Source of the DNA: Chara braunii
Taxonomy: Eukaryota; Streptophyta; Charophyceae; Charales; Characeae
Direction: 5' to 3'
DNA: 31,654 nucleotides
NCBI GenBank assembly: GCA_003427395.1
Contig: BFEA01000239.1
Coordinates: 196,611 to 228,264, forward strand
Below, piece after piece: positions 9,390 through 18,466 of this stretch. The number at the start of each line of letters is the position of its first letter. The first letter of the stretch is position 1. The translations under genes and the position numbers were made by a program. The notes below the pieces were generated by a model. The model did no database searches, was not told where the DNA came from, and saw only the letters and a list, made by a program, of their open reading frames with translations.

Positions 9390-10540
9390 ATGGAGAAGGA
9401 GGAGGAAGTCCTTCGATTGATCCGAGAGAGGAGAGTGACGGAAGGGCATCGGATACCAGATGAGGTAGCCGATACAATGAAGATTAGGGTAGACAGATTC
9501 TTAACGGAAGAAGAAACCCGCCTGATCAAAAACACCTACCAGGAGTTTCACCTGGTATTTGTCTTTAGTGATCACCAAAAGGGGCAGCTAGACGCGAAGC
9601 TGATTCCTCCGGTCAGAATCGACATGGTAGAGCATGAGTGCTGGAATGACAAGGGTCCGTCCTATGAGTTTGGGATAGTGGGGGAAGTGACAGACCTTCT
9701 TCGAGCAAAGATGGACTCCTTCGTTGTAGAGCCTACGACGTCGCCATACGCAAACCGGTAGTTCGTCTTTCGGAAGCCCAACAAGACGCCGAGGTGGATT
9801 CAGGATCTGCAGAAGTTGAATGCAGTAACCATCCGGGATGCTGGCTCGCGACCTCAGGCCGATTTATTAGCAGAGTCGCACGCCGGCCGGAGCATTTACT
9901 CCCTGATAGATCTGTACTCTAGATACGACCAGCTTCCATTGGATGTTCGGGACATACCATACACCGCAATGCACACCCCCGTAGGCCAGTTGCAGATGCA
10001 GGTGACCCCTATGGGCTTCACAAACGCAGTAGCCGAGGCGCAATGGAGAATGCTCGCTGTAGCCGGAGACATGTTTCCAAAGAAGTGTAAGCCCTACATC
10101 GATGACAACCCGATCAAAGGCGCTCAAGAGAAGGACGAGACAGAAGTCCAACCGGGAATCCGAAGATTTGTATGGGACCATCTACAAGGCATCGAAAACT
10201 TACTCCGTCGGTTCCTAGTATACACCATCACGGCTAGCGGACCAAAGAGTATTCTAGCAGTACTGAAAATAACCATACTAGGATTTCGCTGTGGTGCATA
10301 CGGTGGGAAGCCAGATTTGACGAAGACGGATAAGATATCACAGTGGCCAACACCCCTGCGCACGACAATGGAGGTAAGATCATTCTTAGGCGTGGTCGAC
10401 TTTTGGAGGATTTTCATTAAAAGTTTTGCCAAAATCGTTGAGCCTATTCGGACCATGATCAGAGAAGAAGGGACCATGGATTGGACGGAGGAACGAGAAG
10501 GAGCCGTCCAAACACTCAAGGACAGCAAGTCGCCTTGTCT
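9390..10540 (+). pseudogene. Reverse transcriptase domain
   Basis: The frame from 9390 is interrupted by TAG 9759 (context N-R-stop-F-V-F-R-K-P-N-K, normally N-R-W). RT motifs in order are F-R-K-P-N-K and Q-K-L-N-A-V-T (fingers), Y-S-L-I-D-L-Y-S-R-Y-D-Q-L (motif A, Asp 9909-9911), M-G-F-T-N-A-V-A-E-A-Q (motif B), K-P-Y-I-D-D (motif C, both Asp codons 10101-10106), and F-L-G-V-V-D-F-W-R (thumb). All three catalytic Asp residues are kept. The thumb and F-L-G type connection are those of Ty3/Gypsy rather than Copia. A frameshift between about 10515 and 10545 separates RT from RNase H. Confidence 0.88.
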
Positions 10541-11066
10541 GCACCCTGTTTTAATGACGAAGTGGGACGACCATTCATCCTAGAAACGGATGGAGGACCC
10601 TTGGTCGTAGGAGGCGTGCTGATTCAAAGGGATGAGGAAGGAAAAGAGAGGCCAATTAGGTTCGAAAGTAGAACCCTGAACTCCACAGAACGACGGTACT
10701 CACAGTTCAAGAAGGAGGTCCTAGCCATCTTGCATTGCCTCAAGACCTTCCAGGCCTACCTATTTGGGAGGCGGTTCATCCTTAGGATCGGTCCGACGAA
10801 TGTTGCAGGGGACTTAAAGAATTACAGGCCTATAGATCCGACGGTGGGGAGATGGGTAGGATTTATCTGGCAGTTCGATTACAAAATCGAACGGATTGCT
10901 GGAATCAGAAACAAGGCCGATGGGGTGAGTCGGGTCTGCATCACTCCCGAAGGGGNGGAGGATGCAGAGCCCATAGACGCATTCCTTGAATACGAAGGAG
11001 GAACTCTTGCGGTGGATAACGAAATGATGGGCGAAGAATGCGCGTCGGAAGAACTGTTGATCCGTA
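10541..11066 (+). pseudogene. RNase H domain and connection
   Basis: After the frame slip the sequence reads G-R-P-F-I-L-E-T-D-G-G-P (first catalytic Asp 10589-10591), then Q-F-K-K-E-V-L-A-I-L-H (catalytic Glu) and F-I-L-R-I-G-P-T-N. The last block normally contains Asp (R-T/I-D); here it is GGT (Gly, 10790-10792), so one metal ligand is lost. The tail K-I-E-R-I-A-G-I-R-N-K-A-D-G-V-S-R is the typical Ty3/Gypsy N-x-x-A-D-x-L-S-R signature. An ambiguous base sits at 10956. Another slip near 11064-11067 leads to the integrase frame. Confidence 0.85.
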
Positions 11067-11712
11067 GTAGCAGAACTTATAGAAGGACAAGTCACCACTC
11101 GAGGTCGCAAAGAGGAGAAAGATTCGTGGGGAGCGATGGTAGGACCGAAGGAGGAATTAATAGCAATGGCGGTTGAGGGAGGCCGGGAAGCCGTGATGAG
11201 CTTAGTGGAATCTTGGGAAAGGAAAGAGTTGCGGTGGATGGTAAACCAAATACAGGAGAGAAAGGATGAGGACCAGGAAGGGAAGGAGTTCTTCTATGCC
11301 CAGATATATGAAGGGATATTTCGGGAGATTGGGTTGTTGCTGGTAGGAAACAAACAACCCATGGAAGTCAACATTAAAGTAAGGGAGGAGGCCGAGAGGT
11401 ATGTCCTAAGGGGCGGCCATCTGTTCAGAAGGGAGGAAGGTGCTATGCCTAGAAGAGTTGTGTGTGGGAGATCTAGACAGTTGGACGTGATCCAGGCAAT
11501 GCACGACGGACTAGAGAGAGGACATCGATCGTCCAAAGGAACTCTTGCAAAGATAATGCCGCTCTATTTTTGGCCAGGCATGGCTGGTATGGTCGCCACG
11601 TATTGCCAGACCTGCCTAAGCTGCCAGGAACGGAGCTCGACGCTCGTCTTCGAGCCACTCAGACCAACGCGGGTGCTAGGGTCGGGATATCTGGTTCACC
11701 TTGACCTTGCGG
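11067..11712 (+). pseudogene. Integrase N-terminal zinc-binding domain
   Basis: The frame from about 11067 (V-A-E-L-I-E-G-Q-V) reads through to 11712. The HHCC zinc finger is present: H-D-G-L-E-R-G-H followed by K-G-T-L-A-K-I, Y-F-W-P-G-M and C-Q-T-C-L-S-C-Q. The first catalytic Asp of the core lies in V-H-L-D-L-A-V (11703-11705). Directly after it a two-base AT duplication near 11712-11715 shifts the frame. Confidence 0.85.
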
Positions 11713-12011
11713 TCATATGCCTGTATCAACAGATGGGTACAGGTATATGAGTGGGTTCGTGGAGGCGGTCGCTCTCAAGAAAAAGACGGGGAGAAGTGTA
11801 GCAGATTGGATAGAGGACTTCTACTTGAGGCATCCTTTCATCAGGAGGTTTATAGCGGACAATGGGACAAAATTTGTGAACCAAGAAGTGTTGGGAATGC
11901 TTAAGAGGCTCTGCGTACCGATGAAACTCATCGAGCCATATCACCCGGAGGCCAATGCACCTGTGGAAAGAGGGCACCGGACCTTAAAGAACACAATTGC
12001 AAAGCTCGCGG
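11713..12011 (+). pseudogene. Integrase catalytic core
   Basis: The frame from 11717 reads M-P-V-S-T-D-G-Y-R-Y-M onward. The core has I-A-D-N-G-T-K-F with Asp at 11858-11860, and Y-H-P-E-A-N-A-P-V-E-R-G-H with Glu at 11966-11968. The spacing is exactly 35 residues, the canonical D-35-E. With the Asp at 11703 the DDE triad is complete. Beyond K-L-A (about 12011) roughly 30-40 residues usual in the family are missing, and the frame changes. Confidence 0.88.
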
Positions 12012-12515
12012 TGTATCCCAGCGGAACTTTGGTACGGAAGGGAGATCGATTTCCCCGTGGAAGCCTTGATACCAACCTGAAACAGGGTAGATGACGATCC
12101 GCATATGACCACGGAACAGTTGATTGAGGCAAAATGCCAACAAGTTCTTAGGAATAAGGAAGTCATGGAAGAAATCGCCAACCGGGTACTAGACAGCAGA
12201 ATGAGGGACAAAGCAAGGTGGGACCAAGTTAAGAATGTCAGAAAGGAGCCACTTCAGGTGGGGGAGACGGTATTGCTAAGGAACTCGACATTGAAAAGTA
12301 CTTGGTCTGGGCAAATGGGACGGAGGTTCAAAGGCCCCTACCGGGTCGCCAAGCGGGTGGGACTGAACACCTTCGAACTGGAAGATTTGGATGAGACTGG
12401 ATTGAAAGGACCCTTCCCGGGACAACAATTGGTCAGGTTTCTAAGTCGGGACCCAGTGGAACAATGGCTCCAGGAGGCCGAGGATAAGGAAACTGAGGGG
12501 CTACAAGCTTAAGAA
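12012..12515 (+). pseudogene. Integrase C-terminal domain with GPY/F module
   Basis: After the deletion the frame reads P-A-E-L-W-Y-G-R-E-I-D-F-P-V-E-A-L, then TGA at 12078 (normally W), then M-T-T-E-Q-L-I-E-A-K (12105). The GPY/F module is clear: G-Q-M-G-R-R-F-K-G-P-Y-R-V-A-K-R (Gly of GPY at 12333). No chromodomain is visible before the TAA at 12510, which marks this as a non-chromovirus type. Confidence 0.82.
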
Positions 12516-12868
12516 CTGACGGTGGCCTTGCCTGCACTATGGTTTTGTCTCTGACTGAGTCTGTGGGACTGTCATTTTGGGGGTTCGGGCAATGGTTTGG
12601 ACTCACTAAAGTTGGAAGGCAAGATGTCTTGGGACTTTGCGATGACGAGCCTTGTGTGACGGCGGGAAAGATTGTCGGGAGCATTGTATCATAGTTTTTC
12701 ATGGGGAAATAATGTGATCATCACAAATAGGGCATTTGCATGAGAAGGGAATGTGTAATAGGGGCATGATGCGACGGGTACTGGGAGCATTCTGGGGGAA
12801 AGGGGAATTGCCTACCGGACTGGGGGAATGTGTGTATGAAGGGTTTGGCATGTGTTGTTCTGTTTTAC
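12516..12868 (+). other. Spacer between pol and 3' ORF
   Basis: No gene is seen. It ends in TTGTTCTGTTTTACAG, a strong splice-acceptor-like sequence. An open frame runs through part of it (from 12736) but its upstream part looks non-coding. Confidence 0.4.
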
Positions 12869-12870
12869 AG
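12855..12870 (+). promoter_or_regulatory. Putative 3' splice site before 3' ORF
   Basis: A pyrimidine-rich GTTGTTCTGTTTTACAG ends 30 bases before ATG 12901, matching a plant-type acceptor. Confidence 0.45.
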
Positions 12871-12900
12871 GGACGAAAGAAAGACCTTAGAAAAGCAAAA

Positions 12901-13827
12901 ATGGAATTCGGCAACGAAAATGACAGTGGGGCGATCAACAGGCCTACCGGAGGGGAAGAAGCGGGACCGAGTCGAAGGAGGAGGACGACAAAGAGAAAGT
13001 TGTACATAGGGCTCATATCCGGGCAAGTGGTAGGCAGGGGTGCGAGAAAGCACATGTGTAGAGGACCCTCGCCCCTTCGGAAGGGAGAAGGTATATATAT
13101 CTCGTCTGGGAGTGAGAGTGAGGAGGAAAGGGCAAGTGTGGGAGAAGGGGGCAAAGCAGATGTGGGAAACAAGGCTCAGGCCTCTGACGGGGAAGGGGCC
13201 GAGAGATGCGAGCAGTGTGAGTCTTGCCATGGGGAAAGCGAGGGGAGACAGGACGTGTGTGACAGACGTGAGGACAGGGAAGAAAGAGGGGAAGGTCCGC
13301 ATGAGGAATGGAGCGGCCACGACAGTTGTGAGGGGAGATACCCGAGCTTTGAAGAGGGATATGGAGGGAGGGCAGGGATTCCTTATAGCTACGATCCAAA
13401 GAACTTGACGGATGGGTATAGCCCCATACAGACGAAAGAAGAGGAGGAAGTGCAGGAGGTCATAGAAATCAGCAGTGGGGATGAGAAGGATGAAATCTCG
13501 AGGCCTAGAGAAGAGAGGCGGCCCCCGATACACCAGCCACGCGAAGGAGCCTTCAGATGGGAGGATGAGTTTGGGCCAACGCCCAAGCATTGGTTTCAGC
13601 AATGGCTCAGTGGGATCAAACATAAGTGGATTATCAAGGCCCGGGAACTCGCGAAGGCAGGGATGGTGGCCACACCTTTGGATTTCTACAGTGAGATGGA
13701 GTTATGAGAGATTGCAAGGAGGAGGAGAGAAATCATGGCCTCCGGCCTGGGGGTTAAAGAGCCGACACAAAGAAAGGACGAGCAAGAGAACGAGCGAGTT
13801 GAGGCACATGACAACAATAGGGATTAG
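12901..13827 (+). pseudogene. 3' accessory ORF with SUMO-interaction-like motifs
   Basis: The frame starts MEFGNENDSG, has TGA at 13705, and continues in frame for another 40 codons (E-I-A-R-R-R-R-E-I-M...) to TAG 13825. The TGA may thus be a decay mutation. Visible features are a basic cluster S-R-R-R-R-T-T-K-R-K near residues 23-32 that could act as a nuclear signal, and two hydrophobic-acidic motifs. The motifs are I-Y-I-S-S-G-S-E-S-E-E-E (about residues 65-76) and V-I-E-I-S-S-G-D-E-K-D-E (about 187-198); both fit the SUMO-interaction pattern. A C-E-Q-C-E-S-C-H cysteine cluster lies between them. The C-terminal part has F-G-P-T-P-K-H-W-F-Q-Q-W-L. It sits where env or other third ORFs sit in some plant Gypsy elements, but shows no signal peptide or membrane segment, so it is not env-like. 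The function is unknown. Confidence 0.55.
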
Positions 13828-13870
13828 ATGTTATTGAGTGTTGGACAAGAAATTGCGATTTCCTTTTCTT

Positions 13871-13879
13871 GCAATTATG
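13871..13879. repeat. Left 9-bp target-site duplication of the MITE
   Basis: GCAATTATG immediately precedes the inverted-repeat element and is repeated at 14275-14283. Confidence 0.75.
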
Positions 13880-14274
13880 AAAAACGGTTAATGGAAGGCC
13901 TAAAATTCGGCGAATTTTGGCAAATTTTTCACCGAAACTGCCATATTTCCCTGAATTTTTACTTTTTTCTTTTTGCCTGTTATATATGTGCTTTAGGGTG
14001 TATCTGCATTCAGTTTCATCGTATTTGGAGCAATAACAAAAAACTTAGCAAAAACACCAGACTAAAAAAAAACTTTGACGAACTCTGAAAGCTACTCTGA
14101 AAAGGGTTTTATAGTACTCTTGATTTTGATTTTTTCGTTTTTTTTTTGCCTAATTTTTTTTTTTTATGTTTGTATTATGACCCTACATAGTTTGTTCGCA
14201 AAAGTTTCGAAAACATTGCTTGTAGCGACGCGGCGAAAAACCCCGAATTTTTAGCCTTCCATTAACCGCTAGTG
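13880..14274. mobile_element. MITE-like non-autonomous DNA transposon, 395 bp
   Basis: Terminal inverted repeats are seen at 13885-13910 (CGGTTAATGGAAGGC followed by TAAAATTCGG-like sequence) and 14243-14268 (complement), with only one or two mismatches. The outer 5 bases differ. The element is AT-rich with poly-T runs and has no coding capacity. A perfect 9-bp direct repeat GCAATTATG flanks it. TSDs of 9 bp are typical of Mutator-like elements, and 8 bp of hAT; without a relative I favour a MULE-type MITE. It inserted just downstream of the 3' ORF of retroelement copy 1, so it is younger than that copy. Confidence 0.78.
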
Positions 14275-14283
14275 GCAATTATG
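14275..14283. repeat. Right 9-bp target-site duplication of the MITE
   Basis: GCAATTATG, an exact copy of 13871-13879. Confidence 0.75.
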
Positions 14284-14930
14284 GGATGACAGGGTTTGTA
14301 TAGTATGAGTAGGCTTGTGAGGAATGTGGGATAAAAAGGACTGGCTAAGACTGAGTCACGATGGGATAAAAGATAGCATTTTGAGGCTACTTTCTGGATG
14401 AGCTACCTTCGAAAGTATGAAGACAAGACAATGGCACGGGGCATGGGATGAGACTGGTTGGGAAGGGTGTATTGTGAACGTTTGGATGGAATGAGGATAG
14501 TGTCTTTGAGAAGAAAAACTGTGAGTACAGAGTGACGAGCAAAGCAAGACGTGAATGTTGGTCAAGTACAAGAGAGGTTAGGGAACCTATGGGTTAAGGG
14601 GCGTTAAGAACACTCCTTCCCTAGGAGCCTAATCCAACTGATTCATGTATGAGTCTGAAAATAGCCAAGATCTAAGTGATCAGAAAGAGTGAAAATAAGA
14701 GGGGGCGCCCCTGTCTTTTGCTATGGTCGAACGACCGGGTGGGCTAGTGCTGCTTAGGGTCGCGAACCCCAACTCGAGTACTAGACGCTAAGTCGGATGT
14801 ATGCATGGATAGTAAATTGCTTTGAGAATGGATGAGGGGAAACGCACACGGAAAACTGAAAAGAGATGGCCACCTTCTAACCTCCGAGACGAAAATGGGA
14901 TCCATGTCCTCGAGGCCCACCCCCTCGAGC
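14284..14930. other. Intergenic sequence, nothing recognised
   Basis: No coding region, LTR or repeat structure is evident. It may be the 3' untranslated part of retroelement copy 1 interrupted by the MITE. Confidence 0.4.
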
Positions 14931-15130
14931 GCTAACATTGAGAATGGAAAAGAATGGCCCTAACTAGGCTGTTCGACTTGAGAATGGAAGGGAATGGCCC
15001 TAACCAGGCTGTTCGACTTGAGAATGGAAGGGAATGGCCCTAACCAGGCTGTTCGACTTGAGAATGGAAAGGAATAGCCAGACTGTTCGATTTGAGAATG
15101 GAAAAGAATGACCCTAACCAGGTTATTCGG
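14931..15130. repeat. 40-bp tandem repeat, about 5 units
   Basis: Units contain GTTCGACTTGAGAATGGAAG followed by GGAATGGCCCTAACCAGGCT. Starts at 14971, 15011 and 15051 give an exact 40-bp period; the flanking units are diverged and one (about 15061-15095) is shortened. Confidence 0.9.
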
Positions 15131-15780
15131 AAATGACCCCTGACAAAGGTCATTTCTTTTGACATAGGCACTGGGGTCCCCTGCATAATTGATTGAGAAA
15201 GGTTGCTTGAGAATGAGCTGGAATGAGCAATAGAGATGGAAAAGGTCGGTGGATCGGTCATTGAAATAGCCATGAGGATGGATGAAAGAGAATGTTGCCT
15301 TGGAAAAGAGAAGGGCAGGGTAAAGACGGTCGAGCCTTAAGTCAAGAAGGGCATAGACCGTTGGGACGGTCATAAGGAATGGACATTGGGGAATGTGAAA
15401 GTTGAGGATTGAAGGTTGGCCGACAGGTCGACCCTTGAAAGGTGGCTATTGAGAAAGCGACCGCCAGAGCGGCCACAAGGGGTGGCCTTGTTGATAAGAG
15501 GCTGTCGGACCAGCCATGAGAATCAGCCTTGGAAATAGCATTGGATTGAGTGTTTGAGAATTGGATATTGCACTGCATAGTCAGGGGACCCTAGGCAATT
15601 TGATGAAAGGTCGTCGGGCCGACCATGGAAATAGCAAGAGATTGAGTTTTTCTTTTTTTCTAGTCTCAGGTCTCAACATAAGGGGGATAGCAATGCGTGC
15701 ATCGCGACCGACCTCTACCCGTCAAGGAAAAAGTCTCAGCGCGACCTATTCCTCATAAGGGAAAATAAGGGTTGAAGGAC
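15131..15780. repeat. Degenerate repeat region with four short hairpins
   Basis: No gene is seen. Short hairpins occur at 15356-15371, 15459-15474, 15500-15515 and 15609-15624. Stems are 5-6 bp, differ in sequence but stay paired (one mismatch in the second), and several are followed by CATG and AATAGC-like sequence. Confidence 0.5.
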
Positions 15781-16431
15781 CATGGCATCGTTCTCTTTTA
15801 TTGATGCTGGCTGTTCGGAACTAACTCCGACAACGAGCTCTAGTCGGGGAGTTCGAACTGCGCCTCATGTTGAGAACCTAAACGTCAAGGGCGTGGAGCC
15901 AAATAGGCGAGAGAGCCATTTTTTTTCGTAAGTCTCATTTTTTCTCCCCAACCACACGCCATGCCGTAGAGGGGCAGCGTGGCCGTTTGGAATGGACCAA
16001 GGCTGCTCGCATTAAGTTGAGCGGCACTGTTGAGAGGGAGGGGTCGGGCGTGGTACCGGGTGGAAGCCGCAACCACCACGGGGCGAGTGACACCGCCCTG
16101 CCGGATCATTACAACCGTTCCGGGACTAACCGTGTTGTCTTCGGAACTGCACTCGCAAATTAATTGAGAGCCCCAACTCTCTTGAAAGGAAGAGGCCGGA
16201 TCCAAGAAAACACCACTCGGGAGGAACGATTCGCGAGAAAGTCTTTACGGCAAGACGGGGTCCTGGGAGGTTTTGGACTGGACCTACCTGTCGGATGTGA
16301 GGTGATACCTCAACAATGACGCCCGTCTTGTAACGGCAAAAGGTCGGACTAAGTAGAAGGATGAGGTGTTACCTGCCGAGGAAGGACTGATCACCCTTCC
16401 TTCTAGGAGCAAGTGGGCCATTGTTCTAATG
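15781..16431. other. Intergenic sequence up to the copy 2 breakpoint
   Basis: No gene is supported. A 9-bp inverted repeat CAAGACGGG (16251-16259) / CCCGTCTTG (16322-16330) is present. The minus-strand frame at 15885-16205 has no recognisable content and is not called. Confidence 0.4.
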
Positions 16432-16912
16432 CTGGCGGATTTGTAGCTTTTTCCGCTTCTATTCCAGGGGAGTTCTCGCTCTTTTTCCTTCTTTTGCTAG
16501 GTGTTCCTCCGCGATCACTATCCTTACCTCCCTGCCCGATTCCACCTCGGCTGACCTTCCGTTCGCCATGCGGTCCTTCCCTCGGAGGGTCTTCCTCGTT
16601 TCCGATCATCATCTCTTCAATCAATCTTGCCTTGTACTCTGCGGTTCTCTTTTCTATCTTTGCTAGTTTGCGCCTGGCGTTCGTGATTCTCACCTTCTTT
16701 GACACAGCTCCGTCTGAATTTCGTGGGTTCGACCTCTCTTTATTTCTACCTTTCCTGGTTTCCTGGGTCCCTTGTTTGCTTCCCCCGACTTTTCCCGAGC
16801 TTTCTCCTGAGGAGATCTCTTTCTTGTTCCCCTTGGTTTCGTCCGGATTTATCGATTCCCTGTCCTTTTGGCCCTCTTCGCTTTGTACGGCGCTGCCTCC
16901 TATGCCTAGATT
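16432..16912 (-). pseudogene. gag: gag 5' fragment, copy 2
   Basis: Homologous to 6124-6616 of copy 1, including the shared stretch S-K-K-V-R-x-T-x-A-R-R-K-L-A and R-L-I-E-E-M-M. The start codon region is lost: TTTATGCA is joined directly to sequence that in copy 1 lies some 50-60 bases beyond the ATG. At the 3' side the frame runs into unrelated sequence, ending with a short non-homologous tail to 16403. It therefore lacks both start and capsid core. Confidence 0.7.
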
Positions 16913-17614
16913 TGCATAAACCAGAGGATTTCCCGGGACACCGGCAACTCGGGACTTTTAGGTTCCGTAGGCCTTAGTCCTTCCGGTTTACTTTATTCAA
17001 AAAAAAAAAGTCTTCCCCCCCCCATTTCTGTCCTCTGATTGTTTTCCCGAAAAGAGCCCGCAACCGGCCCGCTTCTTTATCGAGCTAAGGAACAGAAGTC
17101 CGTTCCTCTTTCGATAAGCTCGTTTAGAGTGTTCCAGTTTGCGTCGCCAGGCGCACAGGAGTTCTGGTTGGGCACTCTCTCAGGGAGGGTCCTCGGTCAG
17201 CATTTCTTTTATCGTTTTTTGGGGGGGTTCTCAACCTTTCTGGTTATGGCGATTATCGTGGATCTATCTCATCATGGATTTATACAAAATACGAGTTCGG
17301 CTACTATTACTTCCTGATCTGCGCAGGCGCGCCAGTAGTGGGGGTCTTTCTTAGCGGTCGAGCCTTCATTCGGTATTCAGAAATGCTCATACTTCGCCAC
17401 GCGTGGTTAGGTAAGGTTCGTATCTGCTATGGTCGACCTACCTTGGCCGAGCATGCCCCCTCCTACTTCCCAGACCGTGCTTTTACCGTCCCTTCCCCGT
17501 TTTGCAACGGCGTGTTTGACTGTCTGGCTCTGACGGCCCTTTCCCATTTCCATCGGCGAGCCCCTATGTGTAATAGAGTATACTTTATTCGCCATACTGG
17601 CTTGGCCCCCAACG
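16913..17614 (-). other. Spacer between ORF D and gag, copy 2
   Basis: Partly alignable with 5693-6069 of copy 1, about 300 bases longer, with poly-A and poly-C runs near 17000. No gene is supported. The minus-strand frame at 17407-17664 overlaps the end of D in another register. Confidence 0.45.
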
Positions 17615-18398
17615 CTAGTCCTGCTCTCGTCCCCGTAGTCCTTCCGGTTCAGTAGGCTCCTCAAACAGTTGAGCTACCCCTGCTAGATAGCTCTCTCCCA
17701 TCTCAATTTCTCTCCGAATTATGTGCTCGTATTCTGCATAGGCTAACCGCGACAATCCGAATATCAGAATATTGATAACCTCCAGTAGCTCCTAGGCCCG
17801 ATTCCCCCAGAACGGCCCGTGCTCCATGGAGATGTCATAAAACATCCTGATGGCTTGAGGTGGGAAGCGATCTATCCAGACTATTACTGAGTCTGCCAGA
17901 TCCTGTGCCCTCAGGAGGCTCCCAAAGATGAGGTTTATCATCAATCGGGGGACCTAACATCTTAGCGGGATTGTCGGTGCATTAAACTCCCGCCAGCTCC
18001 CCACTTCCACCCTAGTCCGTAAGCCCACGTTCCTCCTACCCCTGATTGATTGACCTATCCGTGTCAACACCCGGGCGGCCCCTCAGAAGACCGGGGCTAG
18101 CTCGTGACCTTGTGTTATTCCTACCCCCAGCGAGTGCCATCCACTTTCGGGTAGGTACAAAGTACCGGTTACTTCCAAATCGGAGTATAGGTCATCCCCA
18201 GGTCCTCGGTTAAACCGCATCCTGGTCCACAAACATCCACCATTACGAAGGCGCTGTCCCTTCCCAAGGTCACGACCCGCCATTCTACGTCGATTCCCCG
18301 GACTTCGAAGCTTGACGGAAGGGACACTCCCTGTCGTTATTCCAGGGCGGGCCAGGGTACCGGGGCTGGCGTGTTGTCCGTACACGTCTTGCCGCCAT
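17615..18398 (-). pseudogene. Accessory ORF D, copy 2
   Basis: Starts M-A-A-R-R-V-R-T at 18398, as in copy 1. A frame slip in the N-terminal third leads to M-R-F-N-R-G-P-G-D-D-L-Y with the block L-E-V-T-G-T-L-Y-L-P-E-S-G-W. A stop follows A-P-V-F (18083-18085), and TAG replaces the CAG of copy 1 in the L-R-C-Q-V-P motif. The C-terminal part has M-E-H-G-P-F-W-G-N-R-A and ends with Y-L-A-G-V-A-Q-L-F-E-E-P-T before TAG 17617. That C-terminus matches the L-F-E ends of A and B, which supports common ancestry. Confidence 0.6.
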
Positions 18399-18466
18399 CG
18401 TCGATTGGTGACTTCCTGCATAGCCCAAACAGAGAGGATTACAACCCGTCTTCAGCAACTGTCCAC

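Larger units (their letters stand above)
121..13827 (+). mobile_element. Decayed Ty3/Gypsy-type retroelement, copy 1, with upstream accessory ORF array
   Basis: This plus-strand unit consists of a long leader, accessory ORFs A, B, (C) and D, then gag, protease, reverse transcriptase, RNase H, integrase and a 3' ORF. The order PR-RT-RH-IN is that of Ty3/Gypsy (Metaviridae-like) elements. The left limit is taken from where similarity to the inverted copy 2 starts (a GGCATAT-ACTAACC stretch near 121, matched at 24061-24075). The right limit is the end of the 3' ORF; the true end is unknown. I found no LTR pair, no clear tRNA-type primer site and no polypurine tract by eye. Every coding part carries stops or frameshifts, so the element is not functional as it stands. 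Confidence 0.8.

Noticed and set aside
12865-13623. 252-residue minus-strand frame
   Set aside because: Antisense shadow of the 3' ORF; the plus-strand frame has motifs, a start and an acceptor-like site.
14231-14240. CRISPR-like or prokaryotic content
   Set aside because: No spacer-repeat array, operon structure or ribosome binding sites were seen anywhere; all signals are of a eukaryotic repeat region.
15835-15875. Possible tRNA gene around GTTCGAACT
   Set aside because: The B-box-like GTTCGA is isolated; no matching A-box or cloverleaf stems could be found.
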